From JBGSOV01 sp964558715 (GTDB lineage: Bacteria; Patescibacteriota; Gracilibacteria; CAIRYL01; GCA-016699755): a stretch of DNA of 14,621 nucleotides. This document shows positions 1 through 6,582 of the stretch, piece after piece. How positions within the stretch are numbered: position 1 is the first letter of the stretch; each line of letters begins with the position of its first letter. The stretch is taken from positions 1 through 14,621 of the forward strand of contig CAZLFD010000039.1 of the NCBI GenBank assembly GCA_964558715.1, given 5' to 3'. Under the pieces are notes generated by a model. That model was not told where the DNA came from. It did not search any database and saw nothing but the letters and a program-made list of their open reading frames with translations. The translations under genes were made by a program, and so were the position numbers.

Positions 1-63
1 CCATTCTTTGTGAGTGAAAGAAAAGTGTCACGGGAATTGGGGCTTAGAAGAAAAGTGAGATGA
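1..63 (+). CDS. Possible C-terminal tail of an upstream gene (partial)
   Basis: Frame 1 is open from the window edge to a TGA at 61-63, giving a 20-residue basic tail that ends RRKVR; the other two plus frames and the minus frames are interrupted early. A promoter for the next gene starts just after it, at 71, as expected if a gene ends here. The piece is too short to recognise, and an open run of this length can occur by chance. Confidence 0.3.
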   Translation, partial: PFFVSERKVSRELGLRRKVR

Positions 64-70
64 TTTGAGA

Positions 71-99
71 TTGACTTTATATTTTTATTTGTTTTAAAT
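71..99 (+). promoter_or_regulatory. Putative sigma70-type promoter for the lipoprotein gene
   Basis: TTGACT (71-76) is followed after 17 bp by TTAAAT (94-99). The predicted transcription start is near 106, which leaves a leader of about 17 nt before the ATG at 123. The surroundings are A/T-rich. The -10 match is only 4 of 6. Confidence 0.45.
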
Positions 100-122
100 A
101 CTATTACTTTTTAGCCCTAAAT

Positions 123-656
123 ATGAACGCCAAAAAATTATTACAAATCGGAGCAGTAGCGTTACCGTTGTTTGGATGCGATGATGGTGTGAATCAAAAA
201 CAACAAGGGTTGATTTCCGAATATGCTAATGGGAACTATATATCAACGAATACTGTGGAAGTAAACGGCTGCACTGCAGCATTTGACGAAATTGCGAGAG
301 TGCGCGCTCTTCTTGATCACTTTGATAACTTAGTTAATAATAAGACGAATACTCTGGCTTCAGGCGGAAATCGACCTGATCTGGCTGATGCCGGCATCAT
401 TCTTGGCAACCTTTACGAAAATGCGGTCGAATTACGTCAAAAGATAGCGGGCGAACTAAGTCAAGAGATAGGTGAAAATGATTTTGATTGTTTTGCACAT
501 GGCACAAGGTACGATTGGGAAGGGACTTCATGGACGAATGATTCAAGAACAAAGGGCCCCTGGGGCTGTCTCACACCCGAGGACCCCAATCTATGTGATC
601 GGAAACATAAGAGTTTCGACCCCGATCAGGTAGTACCAATCTATAAACGCAACTAG
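123..656 (+). CDS. Putative secreted lipoprotein, function unknown
   Basis: This 177-residue protein begins with a short signal peptide: charged MNAKK, a hydrophobic stretch, then L16-F17-G18-C19, which resembles a lipobox with Cys19 as the lipidation site (Phe at -2 is not ideal). After processing, four more cysteines remain (50, 123, 149, 158), enough for two disulfides outside the cell. The middle part (about 50-115) is predicted to be helical and charged; the C-terminal third is rich in W, D and G (for example DWEGTSW) and looks extracellular. I do not recognise the family and assign no function. It has its own candidate promoter and sits 106 bp before secD. There is no Shine-Dalgarno sequence before the ATG, which is usual in this window. 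The gene is probably real, because the N-terminal export signal and an extracellular-type composition occur together. Confidence 0.7.
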   Translation: MNAKKLLQIGAVALPLFGCDDGVNQKQQGLISEYANGNYISTNTVEVNGCTAAFDEIARVRALLDHFDNLVNNKTNTLASGGNRPDLADAGIILGNLYENAVELRQKIAGELSQEIGENDFDCFAHGTRYDWEGTSWTNDSRTKGPWGCLTPEDPNLCDRKHKSFDPDQVVPIYKRN

Positions 657-705
657 GTGCGGTGCTTCATCAACAATAAGGTAAAGAAATCTTGATGTCT
701 AATCC

Positions 706-734
706 TTGCCAACCCTTTGCAAATCGGGCACAAT
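706..734 (+). promoter_or_regulatory. Putative promoter for secD
   Basis: TTGCCA (706-711; 5 of 6 to TTGACA) is followed after 17 bp by CACAAT (729-734). The expected start is near 741, giving a leader of about 22 nt to the ATG at 763. The same CACAAT -10 hexamer appears before glyA, and the related TACAAT before the lipid operon, which suggests a genome-typical box. Confidence 0.5.
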
Positions 735-762
735 CCGTCTGATTTTTTTCTGAACGCACCGA

Positions 763-2829
763 ATGAAACGCAATCATCTCAATCTCTTACTCGTTACATT
801 ATTGGTTTTGGTCACCGGCTTGGTCGCTATGCCGCAAAGCGCCAAGCAAAGCATTCCCGATGTTCCCGCAATCTGGTGGGAAGAAGGTGACTGGCTGCCA
901 AGTGTAGGTATGAGTGATTCATTTCGGAATTACTTACTGACAAAAGATATTCGCTACGGGCTAGATTTGGCCGGGGGGTCACAATTAGATTTTGTCATCG
1001 ATCTGACGCGTGTAAGAAAGAAAATCGCCGAAGGCGAAGACATTACCGAAGCCGATGTAGTAAACGGGGTAAAAGCCACGCTACAGCGCCGTATCGACCC
1101 CGATGGCACGCGTGAGTTAAACATCTACACGGCAGATTTTGGCGAAGAAAAACATGTATTTGTTGAGCTGACTGCCGATTTGGATAATGCCGAAACCCGC
1201 GCCAAGCTTGAGCGCCACATCGACCTGCAATTCATGGAACCAAAGAACGAGACCGATGAGGCAGAGCTCGAGGCGACGAGATTAGCGGCAGAGAATGCTT
1301 TAGGGCAGATCAGCGGCGGAGAAGACTTTGCTGCGGTCGCTACTGCACTTGAAGCCGAGATGGCAGAAGTAGATGCGACGACTCAAAAATATCGGGTGTT
1401 AAATCTTGCGGAACAGCAAAAATATCGTGATCAATTGGCAGAAGAAGTAGCGACTGCCATTTGGGATGCCGAACCCGGAACAGTTATCGCCGAGGTGATA
1501 GAGACCGACGGTGGCTATACCTACGATATGAACAGCGGGCAATTTCGCCCATCACAGCGCTTTTCCATTTTTCAGGTAGGTGAGAAAGAGGTGACAACAC
1601 GGATAAAGACCGAACTGGGCGAAGATTTTACTGCCGTAGCAGATGAGGTTTCTCTTGCAGAGACGGTAGAAAAACCAATCGATGATATCGGCGAAGAGAC
1701 GAAAGTGGATATATTGACGAATATACAACCAAACCAGGTTTCGGAGATCTACGAACTGGATGGCGCATTTGCCTTTTTTAAGCTTCTCCCTGCGAATGAA
1801 GAGGTTACCAGCGCGCGAGTCGCCGAGGTGCGAACTGCAACACGTGAAGAGGCAGAGGCGGCGCTTGAGCGTGTTAGTGAACAGACGATAGAGAGTGAAG
1901 AGGCGCAACTGACATATAACGAACTGGCTTTCGATGTAACGCCAAATCCGTGGCGCCCATCAGGGCTCGACGGGCAAAACTTCCGCATTGCGAAAGTGTC
2001 CACCAATCCTACAAATGGCATGCCGATCGTACTGATCGAGTTTGATGACGAAGGCGCGCAAAAGTTTGAAGACCTTACCGAAAAACTTGTCGGACAACCT
2101 ATGGCGATCTTTGTCGGCGGTGCTTTTATCTCGTCTCCGATTATTCAAGAAAAAATCAGCGGCGGTACTGCACAGATCACTCTGGGAGCAGCAAATTACT
2201 ACGAAGCTCAGGGCGAAGCGATTTCATTGGCAAACGATTTGAATGCGGGGGCAATTCCCGCACCGATTACCTTAGATGGTGAACTGCGTATCGCACCGAC
2301 CTTTGGCATGAAGGCCTTAGAGCAATCGATTATCGCTGCTCTGGTCGGGCTCAGTTTGCTCGCGCTTTGGATGATCTACTCGTATCGCTTGTTGGGCATC
2401 TATGCCGTGGTTGCGCTGGCAATCTACGCAACGATGATTATCTTCATACTCAAGATGATTCCGATTTTTGTCCTCACCCTTGCCGGTGTAGCAGGGTTGA
2501 TTCTCTCAATCGGTATGGCAGTAGATGCGAACGTGTTGATTTTTGAACGTATGCGCGAAGAACTTCGCAACGAGAAGAATTATTCAGCGGCGCTTGCTAT
2601 CGGTTTCGACCGCGCCTGGACCTCAATCCGTGATTCGAACATCACCACCTTACTCGTCTGCGGTATCCTCTTCCTCTTCGGCACTTCCATTGTAAAAGGC
2701 TTTGCTACTATGCTCGCAATCGGAGTAATCCTCTCGATGTTTACGGCAATCACCATCACTCGTACCTTACTCAAAACCTTGATCGGTACAAATGTCTCGC
2801 GCAGTAAAACCTTTCTCACGAAGCTTTGA
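763..2829 (+). CDS. secD: Protein translocase subunit SecD with a large parvulin-like insert
   Basis: SecD pairs with SecF to assist SecYEG export using the proton-motive force. One N-terminal membrane helix (about 6-23) is followed by the family hallmark GLDLAGG (66-72) and the start of the P1 domain. The C-terminal membrane region (about 520-670, five helices) carries the conserved TLAGVAGLILSIGMAVDANV block (572-591), the following FERMREEL, and GFDRAWTSIRDSNITTLL (614-631). The region FVGGAFISSPII (450-461) to LNAGAIPAPI (493-502) is normal for SecD. The odd part is residues about 160-400: the P1 domain is interrupted by some 240 residues with two PpiC/parvulin-like modules (GEDFAAVA 186-193 with AEPGTV...GGY..F.IFQV to 272; GEDFTAVA 286-293 with IQPNQVSEIYELDGAFAFFK to 340). 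The catalytic histidines of active parvulins are not evident. No secF follows; an RNase HI gene does. No Shine-Dalgarno is visible. Confidence 0.96.
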   Translation: MKRNHLNLLLVTLLVLVTGLVAMPQSAKQSIPDVPAIWWEEGDWLPSVGMSDSFRNYLLTKDIRYGLDLAGGSQLDFVIDLTRVRKKIAEGEDITEADVVNGVKATLQRRIDPDGTRELNIYTADFGEEKHVFVELTADLDNAETRAKLERHIDLQFMEPKNETDEAELEATRLAAENALGQISGGEDFAAVATALEAEMAEVDATTQKYRVLNLAEQQKYRDQLAEEVATAIWDAEPGTVIAEVIETDGGYTYDMNSGQFRPSQRFSIFQVGEKEVTTRIKTELGEDFTAVADEVSLAETVEKPIDDIGEETKVDILTNIQPNQVSEIYELDGAFAFFKLLPANEEVTSARVAEVRTATREEAEAALERVSEQTIESEEAQLTYNELAFDVTPNPWRPSGLDGQNFRIAKVSTNPTNGMPIVLIEFDDEGAQKFEDLTEKLVGQPMAIFVGGAFISSPIIQEKISGGTAQITLGAANYYEAQGEAISLANDLNAGAIPAPITLDGELRIAPTFGMKALEQSIIAALVGLSLLALWMIYSYRLLGIYAVVALAIYATMIIFILKMIPIFVLTLAGVAGLILSIGMAVDANVLIFERMREELRNEKNYSAALAIGFDRAWTSIRDSNITTLLVCGILFLFGTSIVKGFATMLAIGVILSMFTAITITRTLLKTLIGTNVSRSKTFLTKL

Positions 2830-2884
2830 TTCAATGACGGAAGAGTCGCAGATTCTGAGAAAGGGTTGGATTTTTAAAACCAAT

Positions 2885-3286
2885 ATGACTTCCGCACTCC
2901 TCTTTTCTGATGGCGGCAGCCGCGGAAATCCCGGTATCGCCGGTGCCGGTTTTGTGTTGACGCAGGCAGATGGCGCAGTGATCACTCAGGGGTGTAAAAA
3001 ACTTGGTATTGCGACGAATAATGTTGCCGAATATACAGCGCTGATTTTTGGAATTCAGGCAGCACAAAAAAACGGAGTAAAAAACCTCCGCTGCATGCTC
3101 GATTCTGAACTGGTCGTCAAACAGGTAAATGGCGAGTACAAAGTAAAACATCCCGATATGAAACCGCTCTTTGCCGAGGTGCAGAAACTGGCAGCAAATT
3201 TTGATTCGATTTCATTCGAGCATATTCCGCGTGAACAAAACGCCGTTGCCGACAGCTTGGCAAATAAAGCGATGGATGGCAGCTAG
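2885..3286 (+). CDS. rnhA: Ribonuclease HI family protein
   Basis: The 133-residue product is a compact RNase H fold that cleaves the RNA strand of RNA-DNA hybrids (R-loops, primers). The opening FSDGGSRGNPG carries Asp9. NNVAEYTAL gives Glu49, LDSELVVKQVNG gives Asp73, and REQNAVADSLANKA gives Asp123, so the four metal-binding carboxylates (D-E-D-D) are all present. The short length and the GSRGNPG form match the small bacterial RNase HI/YpdQ-like branch rather than the E. coli RnhA type with its basic protrusion. The frame is open back to an ATG at 2792 inside secD, but those 31 extra residues look unlike RNase H and the fold begins directly at 2885, so I use that start. It lies 55 bp after secD. 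No clear promoter or Shine-Dalgarno is visible, so it may be read through from secD. Confidence 0.92.
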   Translation: MTSALLFSDGGSRGNPGIAGAGFVLTQADGAVITQGCKKLGIATNNVAEYTALIFGIQAAQKNGVKNLRCMLDSELVVKQVNGEYKVKHPDMKPLFAEVQKLAANFDSISFEHIPREQNAVADSLANKAMDGS

Positions 3287-3291
3287 AATTA

Positions 3292-3320
3292 TTGAAATTT
3301 CTCATCGGCCTCGCTACAAT
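3292..3320 (+). promoter_or_regulatory. Promoter of the five-gene lipid operon
   Basis: TTGAAA (3292-3297) and TACAAT (3315-3320) are separated by exactly 17 bp. The expected start near 3327 gives a leader of about 17 nt to the ATG at 3344. Each hexamer matches the sigma70 consensus well, and all five genes to 6354 follow without a gap larger than 15 bp. Confidence 0.65.
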
Positions 3321-3343
3321 TTCTGCAACAAAAAAGTTACAAT

Positions 3344-3844
3344 ATGGACATCATCACCCATGCCACCACCGGGTTACTGATTTCGACCGCGTTCGACGAC
3401 CCGCTCGCAAAAACCGCTTGTGTGGTCGGTTCAGTCTTGCCAGATGTTACATTGGCTCCCGTGTATATCAAGGCTTGGCGCTCACGCAAGACATATGCCG
3501 GAGTCGCTCGGCTGATACACGATTCTAAGGGCTGCATGCCACAACGTTTTTATGTGGCCTATTGGCTTTCACACAGCCTTATTCCGGTAACCGTGCTTAG
3601 TGTATTCGCGTATTTTTCCGGCTATGTCGCATTGCTAGCCTTCACATTGGGCTATATTTCTCACATCTTATGGGATATTCCCACGCACACGCAGAAATAT
3701 GCCTGTCGGCCATTTTATCCGTTTTCGAGGCAAATGTGGAACGGCTATGGTGATTGGTGGAGCACACGTACCGGCATGGGTATTATGGCTCTCTCGTGGA
3801 TTGCTCTAGGTTCCGCTTACTGGTTTGCCCCTTGGATGTATTGA
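3344..3844 (+). CDS. Membrane-bound metal-dependent hydrolase, YdjM-like family
   Basis: This is a 166-residue membrane protein. The order of metal-ligand-type motifs matches the YdjM (DUF457-type) family: THATTG with His6, GSVLPDV with Asp34, LSHSL with His77, then GYISHILWDIPTH with His107, Asp111 and His115, followed by a PFYPFS element (123-128). Hydrophobic segments at about 70-92, 95-112 and 145-163 fit several membrane spans. The substrate is unknown for most of the family. Its place as first gene of an operon for phospholipid synthesis hints at lipid- or envelope-related hydrolysis, which is inference only. The ATG at 3344 is set by the motif close to the N-terminus and by the promoter spacing. 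There is no Shine-Dalgarno; the next gene starts 15 bp after the stop. Confidence 0.75.
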   Translation: MDIITHATTGLLISTAFDDPLAKTACVVGSVLPDVTLAPVYIKAWRSRKTYAGVARLIHDSKGCMPQRFYVAYWLSHSLIPVTVLSVFAYFSGYVALLAFTLGYISHILWDIPTHTQKYACRPFYPFSRQMWNGYGDWWSTRTGMGIMALSWIALGSAYWFAPWMY

Positions 3845-3859
3845 TTTTCCCTTGCGACG

Positions 3860-4405
3860 ATGAAACAACATATCCCGAATGGCCTCACCTTTTCGCGCGG
3901 ACTCATTACGCTCACCATCATCATCCTCTTTTTTTTGGATTTTCCCGGAAAGTACATCACGATTCTTTTCCTCTTCTTTCTCGCTAGCGTTACGGATTTT
4001 CTGGATGGTGTGCTTGCCCGCAAGTGGCAAGTGATTTCAGAGTTCGGCATTGTCTTTGATTCGCTCTTCGACAAGATTTTGACGATTTCGATACTTGTGC
4101 TTCTTGTTCCCTATGCCATTTTGCCGCTCAATTTGATCATCGGCTTGATCGTGCGCGACCTGTTTGTGGATGGTATTAAGAATTATTCGCTCTCGCAAGG
4201 GAAACCGATTTCGTCGATAATGAGTGGCAAATGGAAATTTGTCTTTCAGGTGATTATGATTCATGCCGCACTCGCTTTACTTGCCTTTCCAGATTACGAA
4301 TGGCTGCGAACGATCATGCTTGTAAGTGGGCTTTTGGCGCTGATAACTGCATATTTTAGCGGAGCAGTCTACACGCTGCGCTTCTTTTTCGCGCAGAAGC
4401 AATGA
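3860..4405 (+). CDS. pgsA: CDP-alcohol phosphatidyltransferase, PgsA-like
   Basis: The 181-residue integral membrane enzyme carries the complete CDP-alcohol phosphatidyltransferase signature D-x2-D-G-x2-A-R-x8-G-x3-D-x3-D at residues 46-71 (Asp46, Asp49, Gly50, Ala53, Arg54, Gly63, Asp67, Asp71); these aspartates bind the metal ions and the CDP-lipid. The N-terminal PNGLTFSRG is typical of PgsA, which joins glycerol-3-phosphate to CDP-diacylglycerol to make phosphatidylglycerophosphate. Hydrophobic helices at about 14-28, 32-45, 73-100, 127-143 and 150-170 agree with a six-helix fold. A PgpA gene two positions downstream supports the PGP-synthase assignment over other alcohols (inositol, serine, cardiolipin synthase-type). 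Its stop overlaps the start of the next gene by four bases (ATGA), a sign of translational coupling. Confidence 0.88.
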   Translation: MKQHIPNGLTFSRGLITLTIIILFFLDFPGKYITILFLFFLASVTDFLDGVLARKWQVISEFGIVFDSLFDKILTISILVLLVPYAILPLNLIIGLIVRDLFVDGIKNYSLSQGKPISSIMSGKWKFVFQVIMIHAALALLAFPDYEWLRTIMLVSGLLALITAYFSGAVYTLRFFFAQKQ

Positions 4406-4917
4406 CCGCCACCCTCTTTTCGGCATTTTGGCTCTTTGCTCCAGCTTTTGTGGCGAACGCGATGCCGGTCATCATCAAGAATGTACCCATGCTGAGTGGC
4501 CTCAAGCACCCCATTTACGTCAAATGGTTCGGGAAAAATAAAACCTGGCGAGGTTTGCTGTCAGGGGTCGCCTTTGCGGTTTTGGTCGCATGGCTGCAAT
4601 TTTTTTATGCCCCGCTTTGGTATCCGTTCGAGCTGTCAGAACAAGATGCCTTACTCATTGGCTTGCTCCTCGGCCTGGGAGCGCTCGTGGGTGATATGGT
4701 TGAAAGTGTGATCAAGAGGTCGATCGGAGTCTCTCCGGGAGGGGCGCTGCCGTTTTTTGACGGTGTCGATTACATGGTCGGCGCTATCATTTTTCTCGCG
4801 CCGTTTTATCTGCCCGGCATTTTGGAGATTATTGTGCTGATTCTTATTGCGCCGGCATTAAGCTTGCTGGCAAATACCATTTCCTATTTTTTGGGCTGGA
4901 AGGATGTCTGGTATTAG
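4402..4917 (+). CDS. carS: CarS-type CDP-lipid (CDP-archaeol synthase family) cytidylyltransferase
   Basis: The 171-residue membrane protein matches the CDP-archaeol synthase family (formerly DUF46): FAPAFVANAMPVI (12-24), FGKNKTWRG (43-51), GDMVESVIKR (97-106) and PFFDGVDYMVGA (117-128). In archaea CarS uses CTP to activate an unsaturated ether-linked phosphatidate analogue; bacterial homologues exist whose lipid substrate is less certain. Between a PgsA-like enzyme and PgpA, the simplest reading is that it makes the CDP-activated lipid that PgsA uses, in the place of CdsA. Four to five hydrophobic helices are visible. It starts inside the pgsA stop (ATGA overlap) and overlaps pgpA by 14 bp, so all three are probably made together. 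The family is clear; the physiological substrate (diacyl or archaeal-type lipid) is inference. Confidence 0.85.
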   Translation: MTATLFSAFWLFAPAFVANAMPVIIKNVPMLSGLKHPIYVKWFGKNKTWRGLLSGVAFAVLVAWLQFFYAPLWYPFELSEQDALLIGLLLGLGALVGDMVESVIKRSIGVSPGGALPFFDGVDYMVGAIIFLAPFYLPGILEIIVLILIAPALSLLANTISYFLGWKDVWY

Positions 4918-5395
4918 AAAACTATTTCTCAGCTTTTTCGGATGCGGCTATTTGCCGCTTGCCCCAGGAACCGTGGGAAGCATCGCCGGTTTTGTGGTAC
5001 TGATTTCACTGCCAGAGGTTTTTTCGACCAAGCCAGACTTGCAACTTTCGATCTTGTTTTTTTTGATATTCTTTTTAACGTTTGGTGCGATTCCGATCAT
5101 CGAAGCAGAATCACCAAGAAAGAACCCTGACCAAAAGTGGATCGTAATCGATGAGGTCGTCGGCGTGGCCATCGCCATCATCCCCTATTTTGTCATTGCG
5201 GGGTTTGGATTACTGCACGCGCTCGTTGCGCTACTCTTCTTCCGCTTTTTCGATATTGTAAAACCGCTCGGAATTAAGGATATCGATGCACAAAACACAC
5301 CAGCTTCAGTGATGCTCGATGATATTGTTGCGGGCATCTATGCATTGTTTTGCGGCCTACTGACCTTCATCATCTTTGACCAGTTTCATCTGTGA
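4904..5395 (+). CDS. pgpA: Phosphatidylglycerophosphatase A
   Basis: The 163-residue membrane protein holds the PgpA blocks in order: FGCGYLPLAPGTVGS (12-26), DQKWIVIDEVVG (76-87, acidic Asp83/Glu84), FRFFDIVKP (113-121) and VMLDDIVAGIYA (136-147, Asp139/Asp140). PgpA removes the phosphate from phosphatidylglycerophosphate to give phosphatidylglycerol, the step directly after PgsA. The conserved acidic residues are thought to bind Mg ions at the membrane face. The ATG at 4904 lies within the last 14 bases of the CarS-type gene; starting there gives the full motif 1. AAGG directly abuts the ATG and is too close for a normal ribosome binding site, so translational coupling is more likely. The stop codon overlaps the GTG of the next gene (GTGA). 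Confidence 0.93.
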   Translation: MSGIRKLFLSFFGCGYLPLAPGTVGSIAGFVVLISLPEVFSTKPDLQLSILFFLIFFLTFGAIPIIEAESPRKNPDQKWIVIDEVVGVAIAIIPYFVIAGFGLLHALVALLFFRFFDIVKPLGIKDIDAQNTPASVMLDDIVAGIYALFCGLLTFIIFDQFHL

Positions 5396-6354
5396 TAGCA
5401 AAGACCGACCGCATTGTACTTATCGGCGGCAGTGGCTTTATTGGGCGAGAATTGACGAAAACTTTACTGGCAGATGGCTTTAGCGGATTGGTCTCCCTCT
5501 CGCGCCGACCACCCAAAAACCCGCTTGCAGGAGTCCAGCATCTTAATGATGTCGATATCACCAAGCCGGAAACACTCGGCAAAGCACTGAAGAGTGCTAC
5601 TGTCGTGATTAATCTGGCGGGGCTCGTTTCATTCGCCAAAAAAGATCAGCAAAAACTGCACGATATCAATGTGCAAGGTGCGCGTAACATTCTTGCTGCT
5701 TGTGAAAAAAGAGACGGGCTCAAGCGCTTTGTTCACCTTAGTTCTACCGCGGCGCTCGGTTATGCGGATCATTCGGTCGATGAAGAACACGATTTCCCCT
5801 GGGAAGATAATCTACACCTGCATTATTCGCGTTCAAAATATCTGGCGAATGTTGATATCGATCAAAGCGCGATTCCCACAAACATTATTTTTCCATCACT
5901 TGTACTCGGCCCAAGCGATGAAAAAAGTACCGGGCAGATATTTGACTATGTGCAAGGCAAGCGGGTACTGGTGGTTCCGCCGGGGAAAAACTCATTCATC
6001 GACGTGCGTGACCTAGCGCAAGCCATCAAACTCGTGCTCGAAAAAGCAAAAGCGAAAGAGAATTTTATTGCTGCCACCCAATCGCACAGTTTCGCCGAGA
6101 TTTTCGGCACAGCGGCAGAGATTGCTAAGAACAAGCCGTGGATTCTGGTACTACCTGAGATTTTTAAAAAACCGATCCACGCCATCGTGCGTATACTCGA
6201 AGGAGTATTTCGCGGTCTGCATGCAGAGAATATTTTTCTTGGGTTTCAGCAAAGGATTCATAATACAGCAAAAATCCGCGAACTCGGTTTTACACCAAAG
6301 TATAGTTTGCACGAAACACTGCGAGATTATTGGGAAGACAGATTGAAGAAGTAA
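5392..6354 (+). CDS. NAD(P)-dependent epimerase/dehydratase, extended SDR
   Basis: The 320-residue protein is an extended short-chain dehydrogenase/reductase. The Rossmann glycine motif GGSGFIG (12-18) binds NAD(P), VINLAGLVSFA (72-82) corresponds to the NAG-type motif, HLSSTAALG (115-123) supplies the active-site Ser/Thr, and YSRSK (145-149) contains the catalytic Tyr145 and Lys149. FIDVRDLA (202-209) is the usual marker for UDP-sugar epimerases, dihydroflavonol reductases and 3-beta-hydroxysteroid dehydrogenases. The C-terminal third, which sets the substrate, is not diagnostic to me. It starts with GTG at 5392 overlapping the pgpA stop by four bases and is the last gene of the operon. A role on a lipid or lipid-linked sugar would fit its neighbours but is not shown by the sequence. 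Confidence 0.88.
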   Translation: MIAKTDRIVLIGGSGFIGRELTKTLLADGFSGLVSLSRRPPKNPLAGVQHLNDVDITKPETLGKALKSATVVINLAGLVSFAKKDQQKLHDINVQGARNILAACEKRDGLKRFVHLSSTAALGYADHSVDEEHDFPWEDNLHLHYSRSKYLANVDIDQSAIPTNIIFPSLVLGPSDEKSTGQIFDYVQGKRVLVVPPGKNSFIDVRDLAQAIKLVLEKAKAKENFIAATQSHSFAEIFGTAAEIAKNKPWILVLPEIFKKPIHAIVRILEGVFRGLHAENIFLGFQQRIHNTAKIRELGFTPKYSLHETLRDYWEDRLKK

Positions 6355-6380
6355 GTTTTGGGATTTAAGAAAAAGCACAA

Positions 6381-6417
6381 ACAAAAAAAGCGTAGAGGCA
6401 CGTTTTCGTTAAACGCT
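6381..6417 (-). terminator. Intrinsic terminator downstream of glyA
   Basis: Read on the minus strand, AGCGT (6417-6413) pairs with ACGCT (6393-6389), with a nested CG-rich mini-stem (ACG 6400-6402 with CGT 6407-6409), and is followed at once by a run of T (6389-6383). This is the usual form of a Rho-independent terminator. It is 165 bp past the glyA stop, beyond the palindromic element. On the plus strand the hairpin lacks a U-tract, so it would not serve the lipid operon well. Confidence 0.55.
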
Positions 6418-6421
6418 ATTT

Positions 6422-6515
6422 CTCTCCCCCTAAGATAGGGGGGAGCTGGAGGGATCTGAATTGATAACATAACGACCCCACCCAGCCTCCCCTAATTCAG
6501 GGGAGGAGCTGCTCC
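6422..6515. repeat. Palindromic REP/MITE-like intergenic element
   Basis: Two hairpins face each other: CTCCCCCT (6424-6431) with AGGGGGGAG (6437-6445, one bulged G), and CCTCCCCT (6486-6493) with AGGGGAGG (6499-6506, perfect). The two halves, each about 33 nt, are imperfect inverted copies of each other around a non-repeated centre (about 6455-6475), so the whole unit is one large palindrome. A further GGAGC-T-GCTCC palindrome closes the right end (6505-6515). Composition differs sharply from the flanks. Such elements are usually present in many copies per genome; copy number cannot be seen here. It lies between convergent transcripts. The remaining bases of 6355-6582 show nothing else I can name. 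Confidence 0.7.
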
Positions 6516-6582
6516 GCGCGAACCCTCTTCAATTGCAAGTAGCTGCTCGAGAATCGGTCATTTTTAATTCTTGATTTGGAAT

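Noticed and set aside
1552..1908. Long minus-strand open frames inside secD, glyA and mfd
   Set aside because: They lie fully inside clear genes, have no domain, promoter or Shine-Dalgarno, and mirror the codon bias of the real gene.
2792..2884. Upstream extension of the RNase HI gene to an ATG inside secD
   Set aside because: The 31 added residues do not resemble RNase H, and the fold begins directly after the ATG at 2885.
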